Positions 10,445-22,861 of a stretch of 64,000 nucleotides of DNA are shown in pieces. How positions within the stretch are numbered: position 1 is the stretch's first letter; every line of letters starts with the position of its first letter. Source of the stretch: Chamaecyparis obtusa (Eukaryota; Streptophyta; Pinopsida; Cupressales; Cupressaceae). The DNA is taken from NCBI GenBank assembly GCA_027943335.1, contig BSBK01006754.1, forward strand, positions 524,001 to 588,000, in the 5' to 3' direction. Under the pieces are notes generated by a model. That model saw only the letters and a list, made by a program, of their open reading frames with translations, was not told the DNA's origin and ran no database searches. A program made the position numbers and the translations under genes.

Positions 10445-13400
10445 CTACATCATTACATTGTTACAAATACAAGCTTTATCAAAAAGAGAAACATGATTAT
10501 CCTGAAAACTATGAGAAAAAAGCATAGTGTTTCTATCTTTCCAAAGAGTAAACAAAATTTTGAGCCTAAAAGTATTCCATATCTGGGTGAACTGGGAAGG
10601 CATTCTGGGAGAGTCACCGAGAAGAGCCATATGCCAAGAAAAGGGCTCTGGCCTGAAGGGAGCAAAAAGGTGGTGAATCCAACTTTAGTAGTTTTGGGCA
10701 CGATGACAAAATTAGAAAATATGCATGAGCATCTCTAAGTGACCACAAAAAGGGCATTTAGGGTCAGGAACCCCCATATGCCAAAGTCTAGCTCCCAAGG
10801 GTAAGCCCTGGTATAACAAACACCAGGCAAAATGAGCAATTTTAGGCTTAGTAACAGAATCCCAAATAGTGCAAAATCTCCAACCCCAGCTCTTTTGAGA
10901 AGAAGAAAGATGCCAATGGTGGTTGAGAGAATCAATCATGGGAAAATGAGGCATAAGCCAAGAATACCCAAGCTTAGGCTTGTAACTGGTGAAAGGAGTG
11001 GCAGGATACCACTTCCAGTCTTTCCACCACAATCTAACTAACTAAATTCCTAGCTTGTGCAAGAGGTGAGGTGGAATGGCAGAAACCAGCAAGTCAAAAG
11101 TCTGACGATCTGGGTGAATGAGCTGAAACTGAACTGGAAGATCATCCAAGGATCAGAGACTCATAGTGGCTCTGGAGAAAACATCCTTGGGGGTTTGAAT
11201 GCCATGCTTGTGAAACTGAAGAGCACTAACCCCTTGAATTCTGGCAAGAGGAATCCCTTGTTGGGAAAAAAGAGGAGACCACCAAATGTTTTGCTAGTTC
11301 AAAGAAAGACCATCTCGAAATCCATTCCCAGCCCACCGAAGCCATGGCTTGATAGACTCCCAAGATTTCCAAATACTTTTGGTGACAAAAGTACCCTAGA
11401 TCTGGATAGGCTCCCTCATAACTAGTAGGGTTTGAAAGCCAATCCCCTTCCAGGCAGGCTTGTGAAGAGGAAAGCCTGAGGAAATGCAGCGACGAAGCAA
11501 AATTTTCTAGGATTCATTGCCTATGAGGCACTGCATAACCCACTTGGCACAAAGGGTGTGCCCTTGCTTCTAGGTATCAATTAATCCAAGACCACCAAAG
11601 GACTTTGGAAGGTAACAAAAGTCCCAGGCAACTCTATGAAAGCCCTGGTGATCAATGCCAGAGGCCTAGAGAAAATCTTGAAGAAGTTTCTCAAGCTGTT
11701 TGTAGGAGGCTTTGGAAGGGGCCCAACAAGAGGAGTAATAAACATGTGTAGCAGCTAGAACTTTGGAGTAGATCTAGAATTTTTGTACGAGGGAGAGGCT
11801 TCGTGATCTAGTAGGTAAGATTTTTTGCAATCTTAGTAAGAATTGCATTCCATAGATCAGTAGGATTGCCTTGAAAAGCAAAGGGAATACCCAAGAACTA
11901 GAATATCTCCCCATGTTGAATTTTTGTCTAGCCAAACTGAGAAAGCTAGGGAGGCTCGGGAAGATCCTGAGAAAGCTAGGGAGGCTCAGGAAGATTTGAC
12001 TATTTGTAACAAAGGGTTGGTGCCACTGGATGGTTGAGCTAGAAGCCAAGAAAAAAGTGTCTAAACACTACAAGGCTTCCTTGATATTCTCTTCATCCTC
12101 TGCCAGAGTGAGGAAGGAATCATCAACAAAATGGCCATTGACAAGCTGTTGGGAGGAATCTGGCAAGGAGATTCCCCTAATAGTTCCCATGGAAATAGAG
12201 TGAGCAAGAAGATAGCCAAACCCTTTGGCCGCTAATATATAAAGAGCTAGAGCTAGAGGGCAACCTTGTTGAATGGAACAGAAAATCCCAAAGGTGGAAA
12301 ACTATTGGCCATTGATGGTAATGTAGGCGGAGGCATTATTGAAGAGCATCTGCATAGATTGAAGAAATCTTGGGCCAAAACCCATAACATGAAGCATCGC
12401 AAGGATAAAATGCCATTCAATATGATCATAAGCTTTAGCAAAATCAATTTTGAGAAAAAGGGCTTTCTGGTGAGACTTACAAGCCCATTCCATACCTTCC
12501 CAAACAAAAATGATGTTGTCAAGAATAAATCTTGACTTAATAAACCCTGTTTGCTTAGGCTGGATAATTTGTGGAAGCATGTGTCAGATCTTGAGAGCTA
12601 GCACTTTTGTAATGATCTTGTATGAGACATTGAGAAAAGTGATGGGCCACCAGTTACAAATGTCCTCAAGATCCCTAGTTTTGGGAATGAACTTGATATT
12701 CCCCTAGTTAATGATATCCCCAAGAGATTGGGTATGAAAGGCTTCCAGGTAAACCTGGTGGAGATCCAAACCAATGGCATCCCAAAGGGTTTTGTAAAAA
12801 TCATAGGGAAATCCATCACAACTTGGGGCTTTATCATTAGCCATGGTGAACATAGCTTCACGAAGATCCTACAAGGAAAGCATTTGGTCACAAAAGACCC
12901 GCTGAGCAGGGGAGACACACTAAGGAACCACCACGATGCAATTCGTGAGAGATTTCTCACTGGTAGGGGAGTGACCCTGAGTAGCAAAGACTTGTTCATA
13001 GTGGTGAACAAAGGCTTGCAAAACATCAGGAAGCTCCGTGAAAAGGGAATGACCTTCTGGGATTCTAGATATGCCCGTATTGGTATGTCGAGGATGGAGG
13101 GCAGTAAAAAATTCTTTTGAGACTTGGTCTCCAACCTTTAACCAGTGTAGCCAAGCTTTGATCTGGGCTCCTTTGGTAGCATGGTTGTCAGCCACTTGCT
13201 TCTGGTGGTGTAACTTGGCAAGATTGATTTGCAACTCTTTATTGAACGGGTCCTGAGCTAAAGCTTTAGTGGCAACATGCAAAGCTTTGGTGTTAACATT
13301 ATAGGCTCTGTGATGATAGTTGGCCAATTGCCTACCATAAATGTGCAAGAAACAAGTCATACATCTGATGGCATCATTCCACCATTGAATCCAACCTATC

Positions 13401-14263
13401 AAGTGGGTGGGTCTAGGCTCAAGGTTCCAAACCCGATGAATGTGGGCCATAGTGGAAGGATGATGAAGGACAAAAGTATTAAAGTAGAATTTCATGGTGC
13501 GAGGCCTAGCCTTAGTTGTCTGCCAAACAACATTAAATTGGATGGGAAAGTGGTCTGACAAGGTCACATCAACAAGAGGAGTGACAGGTAAGGCTTGCTT
13601 TTTAGAGAAGGAAAAAAAATATTGAGCCGAGATCATGGCACGATCAAGCCTTTTATGAATTCTATCAGAAGAAGCCCTATAATTAGACCAAGTGTACCAG
13701 GCCCCATCAGAATGGTGATGGCCCACATTGGGATCAAAAAGCCCTAATTTATTATGCATGTAGTACTAGGCTTCTATTTCACCAGCTGTCCATCAAAATG
13801 GTACAAAACCATCCTTGTTAGATGCCATCTCCACCATATTGAAGTCCCCATAAACAAGCCAGGTAGCTAGTGGCAAAGAATCTGCTAGCTAATGCCATAG
13901 GTGAGATCTTTCAACACCATCATTGGGAGCATAAACATTAGCTATGCTGAAGGAATGATTCTCAATGATGAAAGTGGCCCAAACAACTCATTGCATGGGA
14001 TCAGAACCATGGCTAACTAGTAGGGAATGCCAACAAGGAGAGAGGAGAGTAACAACCCCACCTCAGCCAGCCTCGTGCTAAGAACAAAGAGCAAGGATCT
14101 TAGGCCAAATAACTTTACAAGCAGCATCAAGCATGAAACCAGAAATCTTAACTTCCTAGAGGCATAAAACATGTAGATGACAAAAACACTTACGAAAATC
14201 CCTGACATAATATTTTCTGTGTAGGTCTGTCAACCCACAAACATTCCATGAGATGTACTTCAT
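10445..14263 (-). pseudogene. LINE ORF2: AP endonuclease, reverse transcriptase, zf-RVT
   Basis: The start ATG at 14263 opens MKYISWNVCGL, the N-terminus of LINE apurinic-type endonuclease. NVYAPNDG near 13930 and LSDHFPI near 13552 (the SDH catalytic motif) follow, with DRIHKRLDRAM between. Reverse transcriptase is shown by QTGFIKSRFILDN near 12540, KIDFAKAYDHIEW near 12430 and the active-site box FVDDSF near 12125. A zf-RVT domain follows at about 10735-11040 (FAWCLLYQGLP, CPFCGHLE). Endonuclease nicks target DNA and RT copies the element RNA there. The frame is broken by several stops, many at former Gln or Trp codons (CL*EVK, CS*HEAG), and by frameshifts, so it cannot make an active protein. 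The longest clean segment is 12920-13759. About 1,270 codons is normal for a plant LINE ORF2. Confidence 0.88.
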
Positions 14264-14776
14264 GGAATAACAGTGTCATCCATTCCATCCTCATCCCCAA
14301 GGGAGTCAAAACTATTAGACAAATATCCTAGGGCAAAACTAGACCCAGGAAAATCTAGAGAAATATTACGCCGCTTGTCTTGCATGCCATTGAATTTAGT
14401 CTTAGCATGCCTAGAAGGGCTGTGAGAGTGGCGGAAAGAGCTAGAAGAAAATTTTTTGATAGCCATCGGAGGCATGTTGGTTGGAGGAGCGGAAGCTTGG
14501 GTGGTGGAAACATTTTTCCCCTGCTCAACAGGGTTTGAACATTTGATAACAAGGGTTTCCACAAAAACTATGTTATTAGAAGATGGCAGATGGGAGGTAG
14601 GGGCTGAAACAAGCTACTTGTGGGGCTTGTTATGGCAACCGAAAATGACCCATTCATATTTTTTTCCATCTTCTTTCTTGCCAGCCTCAACCGACTGTGA
14701 ACTAGCATCCTTGGGAGGAGGCTTGGTACGAGGCACTACCAAAGGGCAGTCCTTAATCTTATGCTCCGTGAATTGA
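14260..14776 (-). pseudogene. LINE ORF1 C-terminal part (RNA-binding protein)
   Basis: Minus-strand frame beginning inside a CCHC-type zinc knuckle (HKIKDCPLVV survives at the truncated end), followed by a Lys- and Ser-rich linker and ending DDTVIP at a TGA at 14260-14262. ORF1 proteins of plant LINEs bind the element RNA and form the particle that carries ORF2 protein. The longest uninterrupted part is 14260-14562. The stop overlaps the ORF2 start: the minus strand reads ATGA, ORF2 ATG at 14263-14261 and ORF1 TGA at 14262-14260. The N-terminal RNA-binding domain is missing because of the 5' truncation. Confidence 0.7.
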
Positions 14777-14777
14777 T

Positions 14778-14997
14778 TTTAAATCCATGGTTCCCTTCTA
14801 TTTTATGAACTATTCATAGAAAGAGATAGAGATGGGGATAAGATGGGATGGAAAATGAGATAAGGTGGGAGATACCTAAAGAGGGAAGAGAGAGAAGAGT
14901 GAGAGAAGAGAGGGAGACATATAACTCTAGAGTTTGGGGGAGATTAAGATAGTGGGAGAAAGAGAGAAAGAGAGTACCAATACAAGCATGTTAATTA
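14778..14997 (+). other. Purine-rich interval with scrambled LTR-A scrap
   Basis: GGTTCCCTTCTATTTTATGA at about 14790 repeats a segment of the adjacent LTR-A (about 15016), but the neighbouring TTTTAAATCCAT is in a different order than in the intact LTR. From 14818 to 14975 the + strand is strongly purine-rich (GAGAGAAGAG-like). No gene. Confidence 0.5.
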
Positions 14998-16186
14998 CTA
15001 GATTCCTCCCCTAAGGTTCCCTTCTATTTTATGAACTATTCATTTTAAATCCATTAAGCAATGACCTCATATCATTGAAGATTCTTTATAAGGAAAATAT
15101 AAAATGCTTTTCATTACAATTTGACATTTGAATCTATTTATATTCCTAAGTATCCTTTGTCTATAGTATAACATTTAAAGTGTTAATGCTACATAATAGA
15201 TTCATCTACACATTTTAAATATTACACATAGGAAATTATTACATTTGATTCACTAACTTTTCCTTAATCAACAAACTATTCTACTTGAAACCTTACAAAA
15301 ACCCTTTCACATCATTTACATAAAGCTCATATTTTCCCTTTTCCCTTTTCCTAATTCTACCCACTCCAAGTACAACATTTTGAAATACATTATTAATTAC
15401 ATTACATTCATCTCCTCTAGGGAGATAACAATAATTTTACATCATGAAAGATAAATACAAGTATTCATTCTTCCAAAATAGGAACACTATGCAAGCATGA
15501 ATCCTTAGAAATTGCATCCGCAAAAGATACCTCGATAAAAATATTTACCACCCAAACACGTGGATACCAAAAGGCCCACTCCCCCATGCTAGGAGATAAA
15601 CACCAAGGTTCATAAGGAAGTGATAACAACTAGGCCATACCTAGGGTTGGGGTCATCTTTCCCAAACAACAACTGAAAAGAAGATCAAGGTACCAACATT
15701 TCCTAAAGGCTCATAGGCTCAGTAGAAACTCTAAACAACAGAATAAATGAGTGTCCTTAGGTTTCCTACCCTTACGCAAACATCATAAACACATCATACA
15801 TGAATTAAAACACATCTTAAGGACATTTGAGAACATGTATCAAAGAATAGGAAAGTTAGAAACATTTAGGAATGTTTAGGAACGTTTAGGAAGCCTTGGG
15901 GTAGTCCTAGTCCACTAGACAACCCTAAACCCTAATTATGATCCCTAACCATACCTAAACCTTATTCAAGCATCTAAATGCACCATATAACCTCAACCAA
16001 TAAAATTATGAACCTATACGAAGTTTACACAAAATTCCATATGCCGAAACACAATGTTCCATAAGACCTCCCGTGTCTGAAATTTACAAGTTTGATTTTT
16101 TTAAAATTTTAAAATCTAGAATCTCCATCTTAACTCCTATGAAGCTGAAACCTATCTTAGACATCCTAAAAGGTACCTAATTTCTT

Positions 16187-16445
16187 TATACAAGTATAAC
16201 TTAAAGTATATGAAACTTATACTTAAATGTTATACTTGTATAAACGACAAAAACATAAACTATTATACTTGTATAAACGACAAAAACATAAACTATTATA
16301 CTTGTATAAATAAAAAAACATAAACTATTATACTTGTATAGATGACAAAAACATAAACTAACAAAATTACTCGACATATACTAACTCAGGACAAAAACAT
16401 AAACTATTATACTTGTACAAACGACAAAAACATAAACTAAAAAAA
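16187..16445. repeat. 33-bp tandem repeats with TATACTTGTATA in LTR-A copy 1
   Basis: TATACTTGTATA or a near-match recurs at 16231, 16264, 16297, 16329 and 16408, mostly 33 bases apart, each followed by AACGACAAAAACATAAACTA-like sequence. An inverted copy, TATACAAGTATA, lies at 16187-16198. The same arrays occur near 25110-25290 and 33060-33280 in the other LTR-A copies. Confidence 0.85.
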
Positions 16446-17918
16446 TTACTTGACATATACTAACTCAGGATTAGATCAATGCGCAATCAGATAATAACAT
16501 AGAACTATAAACTAACACAAATAAGGATTAAATCAAACTATGCTATACTTGTATAAACGACTGCCACATTACAAGGACACAATAATATAAAATGACTGAC
16601 ATAATATAATAACATTAAACACCTATGCTTGTATAAATGACTCACTTAATACAAAATACAATAATATTAAACACGCTAGTAAAATAACAACATTAATAAA
16701 CAACTGGCATAGTATGAATGACAGACATATAATATTAATAATGCAACAATACAATAATATTAAACACGACAGTAAAACAACAATATTAATAAATAGAATC
16801 GGCTGCCATATATAATATTTTTTTTTTAAACAACTAAACGGTAGACATGACAAAATAATATTGTTATACTTGTATAAAATTGTATATTAAATGAAAGACA
16901 TATACTTCTATAAATGGCTGCATATTCAAACCATTCCCATGAATAATATTAACCGAAAACAATATATAAACAACCATCATAATACTATTAAACTAGACTT
17001 TCAATATTTCATATCATAGAGGAGAGTTAACTCTCAGGATGAATTCCAACCTGGAGTGCTGCGGGGATTCGGTTGATGAAGAATAATCCAATCCTCTCAA
17101 ACCCTTCTAGCACTCCTTCAAATCCTTCTGGAAGCAGACTCAATCCTCCTTTGAAAATACTTATGGTTTTCAATGTGATATCCTTCCTAAAACTATAATA
17201 AAATTCTCTGAGAAATATCTCCAGCCAACTAAGACCTCAATATGATATCCTAAAACTACAATAAAGCTTCTTGAGAAATCATTCCATCCAACTCCCAACT
17301 CCCCCTTCTCACAGGGATTCTTTCCGTATAAAAACTAAGGGAGTAGTTGCACGGGAAAAACCAACCGAAGCAATTATCCAACCAAAAGTTGGTTAATAAT
17401 TTAGGTTTAATAAATCATTAATAAAAGTCATTCTCAGAAAGAGAGATTATTAACTAATATATTAATATATATTATCAATAATGTAATTTATGTCTCCTTT
17501 ATTTAAGGAAAGCATTAGTAAATATTACCTCTAACACATTTACTATTACCTTAGTTACCTAGGCTATAGTAAAGAAGATTACCATTTATTTATTTAATTT
17601 CTATTCCATATAGATAATATTACTAATTTTCTTTTAGTAATTTAATTATTATCCACAAACAAATATATATAAATATAATTAAATGTAATAATTCATATTT
17701 CACAAATAATTATAAATATATGTATCCATATGCATACGTGTGCACCCATATGCCTATGTGTACATATACCTTCATATGTATTATAAAACAAGCACATTAT
17801 TATTATTAATATCTCAATCATATTATTATCAATATTATAAAACATATTACTACCATCGATATTATAAACACATTTTTTAATCAAATACTAAATCATACTC
17901 TTATATGATACAATAATG

Positions 17919-17958
<40 letters not shown>
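17919..17958. repeat. (AT)5(GT)15 microsatellite
   Basis: Alternating AT (17919-17928) then GT (17929-17958) within LTR-A copy 1. The same site in copy 2 is expanded to 172 bases, and it is deleted in copy 3. Confidence 0.95.
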
Positions 17959-17959
<1 letters not shown>

Positions 17960-18023
17960 TTTATATATACAGGGTAACTACCAACACAAGATAGAAGATA
18001 GATTATACAAAATTAAGGCCACC

Positions 18024-18393
18024 TGTTAGAAGTTGTAATTTTTCCTTGGTGTATTTATAAACCAAGGTTAGACTTTTTTCTTTTCTTGTTCTAATATACT
18101 AGGAAATAAGCCAAGGTATCCTAATATATTTCTTTTTGTCTTCTTTCTCCTACATTCTATTTTGTCCTCTAGTAGAATTTGTGAGGACAAATATTTATTT
18201 TGTAATTTAGTTTATTCCTCCTTATGAGGAATCTCACACTTGGCCTCACACACTTATGAATGGTGGCATTCATTCTCATGGGAGTTACATTTTGAACTCC
18301 TTCTCTTATCTCTACATATAGAGATATTTCTCCTGTCTTCTCACAACACTTCTCTATTCTCTCTCTCACTCTTCTAAAATTTTGTATGAGCTA

Positions 18394-18435
<42 letters not shown>

Positions 18436-18624
18436 GCTATTTTTCCCATTCATAATTCATGGGGGTTTTTTTTTACGCTTTTCCCCCTTAAAAACTTCTT
18501 GTCTCCTTTGTTGTTTTTTTGGTGTATGCTCTAAGGATTAGTTTAATTCATGATAATCTTCCTTTTTCCTAACTCATTTGGATTAATATGTTCCTAGCTT
18601 GAATTTGATTTTCCATTTTTAACA
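18024..18624 (+). mobile_element. 5' LTR of Copia element (601 bp)
   Basis: Starts TGTTAGAAG and ends TTTTTAACA, giving terminal TGTTA...TAACA, and is followed at once by an initiator-Met primer site. Inserted after GCCACC of LTR-A; the probable 5-base duplication CCACC is seen on this side only, because the 3' side of the element is lost. A TATA-like TATTTATAAA (18053-18062) sits between the inverted arms CCTTGGT and ACCAAGG. A (CT)18 run lies at 18397-18432. Confidence 0.85.
18397..18432. repeat. (CT)18 microsatellite in Copia LTR
   Basis: Uninterrupted CT dinucleotides, possibly in the transcribed R/U5 part of the LTR. Confidence 0.95.
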
Positions 18625-18639
18625 TGGTATCAGAGCAGG
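18625..18639 (+). other. Primer binding site (initiator Met tRNA)
   Basis: TGGTATCAGAGCAGG directly abuts the LTR end and is complementary to the 3' end of plant initiator Met tRNA, the standard Copia minus-strand primer. Confidence 0.92.
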
Positions 18640-20773
18640 TTTAATCCATTTTTGAGTTCATAGGTTTAAGCGATTATCATATCTCGGAGCACTCCAATTC
18701 GGAGACTCATGTTATTAATTTGAGAGAGTTTTTAGTTCATCTCATCTCTTTTAGATTTTAAATTTTTTTTAAAAAATTTAGGTCTATATATAAAAAAATA
18801 GTTTTTAAATAAAAAATTAAAAAACCTTATGTTTTCTTGCATTTAATCTTATAATTTAAAGTTTATAGTCTTAAAAGTTTTAAAGTTCCCTTTTGCATAT
18901 AATATCATTGTTTTTAATATTATTATTTTTTATTAAAATTTCTTATAAATTAAAAGTTTATTATTTTTTTTATTAATAACAGTTCTGGCATAGATTTTCT
19001 TTTTCATAATAGCTATTATCAGTTTCCAATTTTAGCCTTCATCTCATTGGTTGTTAAAAACATTTTTTTGTGCATGCCTTTATTTTTTGTTTGCATGCGC
19101 TCATTTTCCTGTATGCATTTCTTTCTAATCATTTTTCTGTTGGTCATTGCATGCGATTCTTGTTCTCTGGATTCTTTGTACCAGTACATTCATTGTATAC
19201 ATTTTTTTTAATCATTACACTTAGCGATATCATTGAATCATTGCATGCTCTCATATTTCTTTTTTTCATAGCCTTATCATTAGAATTCATTTTTTAATGT
19301 ATGTTCTGTTATAGTCTCTATTAACTCTTTATCTCTTTTGTTTCTCTGTTCTCTGTGTTCTTAGCTGATAACACATCTGTTGTTGATCAGTCATTGCATC
19401 GTATGGGTTTCCAGGAGGAACATGCTGTGCTAATTTGTATTTAAATTTGTTTGGTGTTATTTTATCTCAAAGGTCTCATTGCTACTTTTTTCATGCAATA
19501 ATCAACCGCATAACTTGCGTTGATTTCTTGCAATAACAGTAGTAGCATTTGGCCACATCTCTGTTTATCATTGCATGCAAGTTTATCTTTTTTTGCAGCG
19601 GAAGCGTATACTTCTAACATTTTTTTTGGTTTGCAGGTTAACATTTAATTTCATTTGTTGTTACCATAAAAGATAATATTAGCATTTTTAAAAAGTTTTG
19701 TTTGATCAGCCATTTGCATGTTGCATGTGATATTCAACATTAGATGAGTTATATTCAAGTCGATTAAGGTAACATTTTTTTGCTATTAACAATTTTTGAT
19801 TTGTTTTTGGTTAACGTGTGTTGTCTTTAACCTTCTTGTTTATAGCAAAACTTTTTTAAAGTTCATAACTTTTCATTTTACTTAACTAAGCTTTTTAAAA
19901 GTTCTCTTAAGTTTTGTTAAGCTTACGTAAGGTAAGAGATTTCAAATATTTTGTTTGTAGTTTTCTTTTAAACTTTTTTGTCTCAAGGTTATCTATTTAA
20001 TTAAGTTTTCTTTAAGTTAAGTTTAAAAAAAATATTAAAATAAGTTTTAAAAGTTTTATAATTCTTTTTTAATAATAAAACAAAAAAACTAAAGTTTTAT
20101 TAAGTAGTTTCATTTCAATAATGTTTTAATAAATATTTTTAAATAAATACATATAATAAAATATTTTGTATAAAATCATTACTCTCTTCTACATTTTTAG
20201 TTTACTATAATCTCATTTCTTGCATTCTAATTGTTATTTTTTTAAAATCATATGTTTTAATTCCATTAAAGTTTCATTATTAACGTAATCTTCATTCTCT
20301 GCTTATTACTAACGTACTGCATGTTGTGATTATTAATATATTTAAAAAAAAACAAATCAAGTTTCATTTCATATTCAGTTTGATAATTTACATAGATATT
20401 TTTCAATGCATGTTATTCACTAGTTAATATCATTTCATTGCATGTTATTTTAGTTATTTTTCCATTGTCTGCAGTGTTTGTTTTTTATCATATTTGTTTG
20501 GTTGCTTTTTTCACCAAATCTCGCACTTTGCATCTTGTATTCATTAATCTTGTTTAGCATACTCTAGATAGCCCCTATGTGTATCCTTGCTGGAAAATAA
20601 CGTCTATTGTACTAACATTTTTTTTGCAGCAAATAGAGTTTAATTCTACATAATTTGATTCTTTCTGTTTAGTTCTATTTAATCAGTTATCTTTATTCCT
20701 TTCTGCCCCCTATTCTATTCAAGTTTTTCCCTTCTAGCTTCCCTGTCCCTTCTGCTTTATTCCTGCATCCATC
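18640..20773 (+). other. Long AT-rich Copia leader
   Basis: About 2.1 kb between primer site and gag start, unusually long for Copia. Many T-runs and GCATGC/TTGCATG words; no frame longer than 75 codons and no recognisable domain. It could contain a small insertion, but no boundaries are visible. Confidence 0.6.
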
Positions 20774-21526
20774 ATGTCTACCCTAATGCCTGAGATCAAA
20801 CTGACTAGCACCAACTATCATGCTTGGAAAACCCACATGACCTGGAGATTCAGATTCTACCATCTGTTAGACATTGCCACTAATGCCAGCGCCAAACCTC
20901 CTACCACTGCTTCTCAAGCTGACCAAGATGCTTGGCAAGCAAAGAACGATGAAGCACTTGGTTTAATTGGCATATCCTTAAGTCCCGAACTGTATGTTCT
21001 TATTTCCTCTTGTACAAAAGCCCATCAGGCTTGGGACATCTTGAAAAACACCTATGATAGTGCAGATGAGACCCATAAAATCCAACTTCAAGACCAACTT
21101 GAAGATCTTAGGTATACCGATTTTAATTTTGTTGATGACTTTTTACTTAAATTTGATTCTATTAGAGTTTTATTAAATGGGTTACAAGTTCCTCTTTCTG
21201 ATTTAAGGATCATTCATATTATAATTCGTAAATGTTTACCTAGGCAGTTTCAACAATTTATTACAAACATCTATTCTCAGTTAGCTATTCCTTCTTTAGC
21301 AACTCAATTAACTTATCCTATTTTTCAAACTATGTTGCGTCAAGAGGAGGCTAAACTAATTCAATTCGATATATTGAAATCTCATGAACATGCTTATGTT
21401 TCTCAATCTCATAATAGAGCTAGTAATAATTCAAATAACAATCATAATAATCAAAGATCAAACAATTCTAACTGCAATCAAAATCATCAAAGACCTAACA
21501 CTACTAATAACAACTATCAAAGATCT

Positions 21527-21562
<36 letters not shown>

Positions 21563-22861
21563 AATAATAATCATAATAATCCTTCAAATAGGCCTTACTG
21601 CACTTATTGTGGTAAAAATGGTCATTTAGTTCATAATTGTTTCAAGAAACAAAAAGATGATCAACGTAATTCTCAAAATAACTCTAATAATCAATCTCGT
21701 TCTGCTTTTACTGTTAGTTTTAATGCTTCTAAACCACTTGAATGGATTATTGATAGTGGTGCATCTCAACACGTTACTTCTTATAAAGAAGTTTTTGATT
21801 CTCTGCAACCTGATTCTTTGAATGTTCCTGTTTCTTTAGCTAATAATCACTGATGTAAAGTTGAAGGAACTGGTAATGTTTCTGTCCCTAATGGTAAATT
21901 GCATGATGTTCTATATGTTCCTGATTTAAAAGCTAATCTTATTTCTATTCCTCAATTATGTCAAGACTATAAGATTGAATTTCATAAAAATAACTGTCAT
22001 ATAATTGATCCTAACACTGATAAAATAGTTGCTGATGCTAAATTAGATGCTGATAATCTTTTTAAGTTTTACCAGTTTTCCTCTCCTAGATACTCTTTTC
22101 TTACTACCGTTGATTTTCATATTTGGCATGAGAGACTAGGACATTTAAATTCTGATTATATTTCATTAATGCAAAGGGACAATATGGTAGAAGGACTACC
22201 TAAGTTTACTACTTTTAAATTAGATTGCAATGGATGTATGAGTGGTAAAATGCATAGAGACTCTTTTCCTCATAAATCATCTTGGAGAGCTAATAATAAG
22301 TTAGCCCTCATCCATAGTGATCTTCTAGGTCCTATGCAAAATACTTCACTTTCAGGATCTAAATATGCTCTAACATTTGTTGATGATTACTCTCGTAGAA
22401 CATGGATTTATTTCTTACATAGTAAAGATCAAGTTCTTGATACTTTTGCTGAATTTCATGCTTTTGTAGAAAGACAAAGTGGCTATAAAATTCAGGTTCT
22501 TAGGACTGATAATGGTACAAAATATGTTAATCATACTTTTCATAATTATTTAAGATCTTTTGGTATCAAACATGAGCTTATTGTTCCTTATAGACCAGAA
22601 CAGAATGGTGTGGCAGAACGTAAGCATAGAACAATAGTAGAAATGGCTAGATGTTTTTTGCATGCTAAGAATATGGATTATAAATTTTGGGCTGAAGCCA
22701 TGGCATGTGCCACTTATATTATTAATAGAACTCCTACTAAAGCCCTTCCAAATAAAACTCCTGAAGAAGCTTGGTCGATAAAAAACCAAATCTGTCTCAT
22801 TTACGTATTTTTGGATCCATTGCTTATGTTCACACACCTAAATAGAAAAGGTAAAAATTAG
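20774..22861 (+). pseudogene. Copia gag-protease-integrase (first part of polyprotein)
   Basis: Starts ATG at 20774. Gag occupies about residues 1-270, then an Asn-rich linker (poly-Asn near residue 255) and an intact CCHC knuckle CTYCGKNGHLVHNC. Protease has WIIDSGASQHVT. A TGA at 21851-21853 interrupts the frame, which resumes in phase with LHDVLYVPDLKANLIS. Integrase keeps its HHCC zinc region (HLNSDYISLM, CNGCMSGK), DLLGPM, TDNG and EQNGVAERKHRT, so the D-D-E catalytic residues are visible. A 1-base loss near 22775 shifts the frame after EEAWS, ending this reading at 22861. Products would be the capsid, the maturation enzyme and the enzyme that inserts cDNA. With one stop and one frameshift it is among the best preserved coding regions in the window. 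Confidence 0.9.

Larger units (their letters stand above)
9803..14777 (-). mobile_element. Plant L1-type LINE, 5'-truncated, minus strand
   Basis: A non-LTR retrotransposon of about 4.98 kb. On the minus strand it holds the end of ORF1, ORF2 with endonuclease, reverse transcriptase and zinc-binding domains, then a 3' tail reading ATGAAGGCCTCTATTCATC-like sequence followed by a short run of A (seen as TTTTTT at 9803-9808). It lacks the first part of ORF1; the break at about 14777 falls inside the zinc knuckle, a typical 5' truncation from incomplete reverse transcription. Flanking target duplications were not found. Sequence just beyond 14777 contains pieces resembling LTR-A, so the LINE may have entered a damaged LTR-A copy. 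Confidence 0.88.
14998..18023 (-). mobile_element. LTR-A copy 1, partial, interrupted by a Copia insertion
   Basis: Matches LTR-A copy 3 from about 31888 and copy 2 from about 24205 over most of its length. It lacks the extreme low end present in copy 3 and stops at GCCACC (18018-18023), where the Copia LTR begins; the other two copies continue past this point as GCCACCATACCC. Copies 2 and 3 share several bases that differ here (for example AAATACATCATTTTG against AAGTACAACATTTTG), so copies 2 and 3 are the true LTR pair of one element and copy 1 came from another. No coding content; the 63-residue frame at 17693-17884 is repeated in copy 2 only because the DNA is repeated. Confidence 0.8.

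Noticed and set aside
16231..16420. Regular ~33-base repeats resembling a CRISPR array
   Set aside because: Repeats are contiguous without unique spacers, lie in an LTR and belong to a plant genome; no cas genes.
17693..17884. 63-codon frame nearly identical at 26549-26740
   Set aside because: Conservation is explained by the two LTR-A copies; no protein features.
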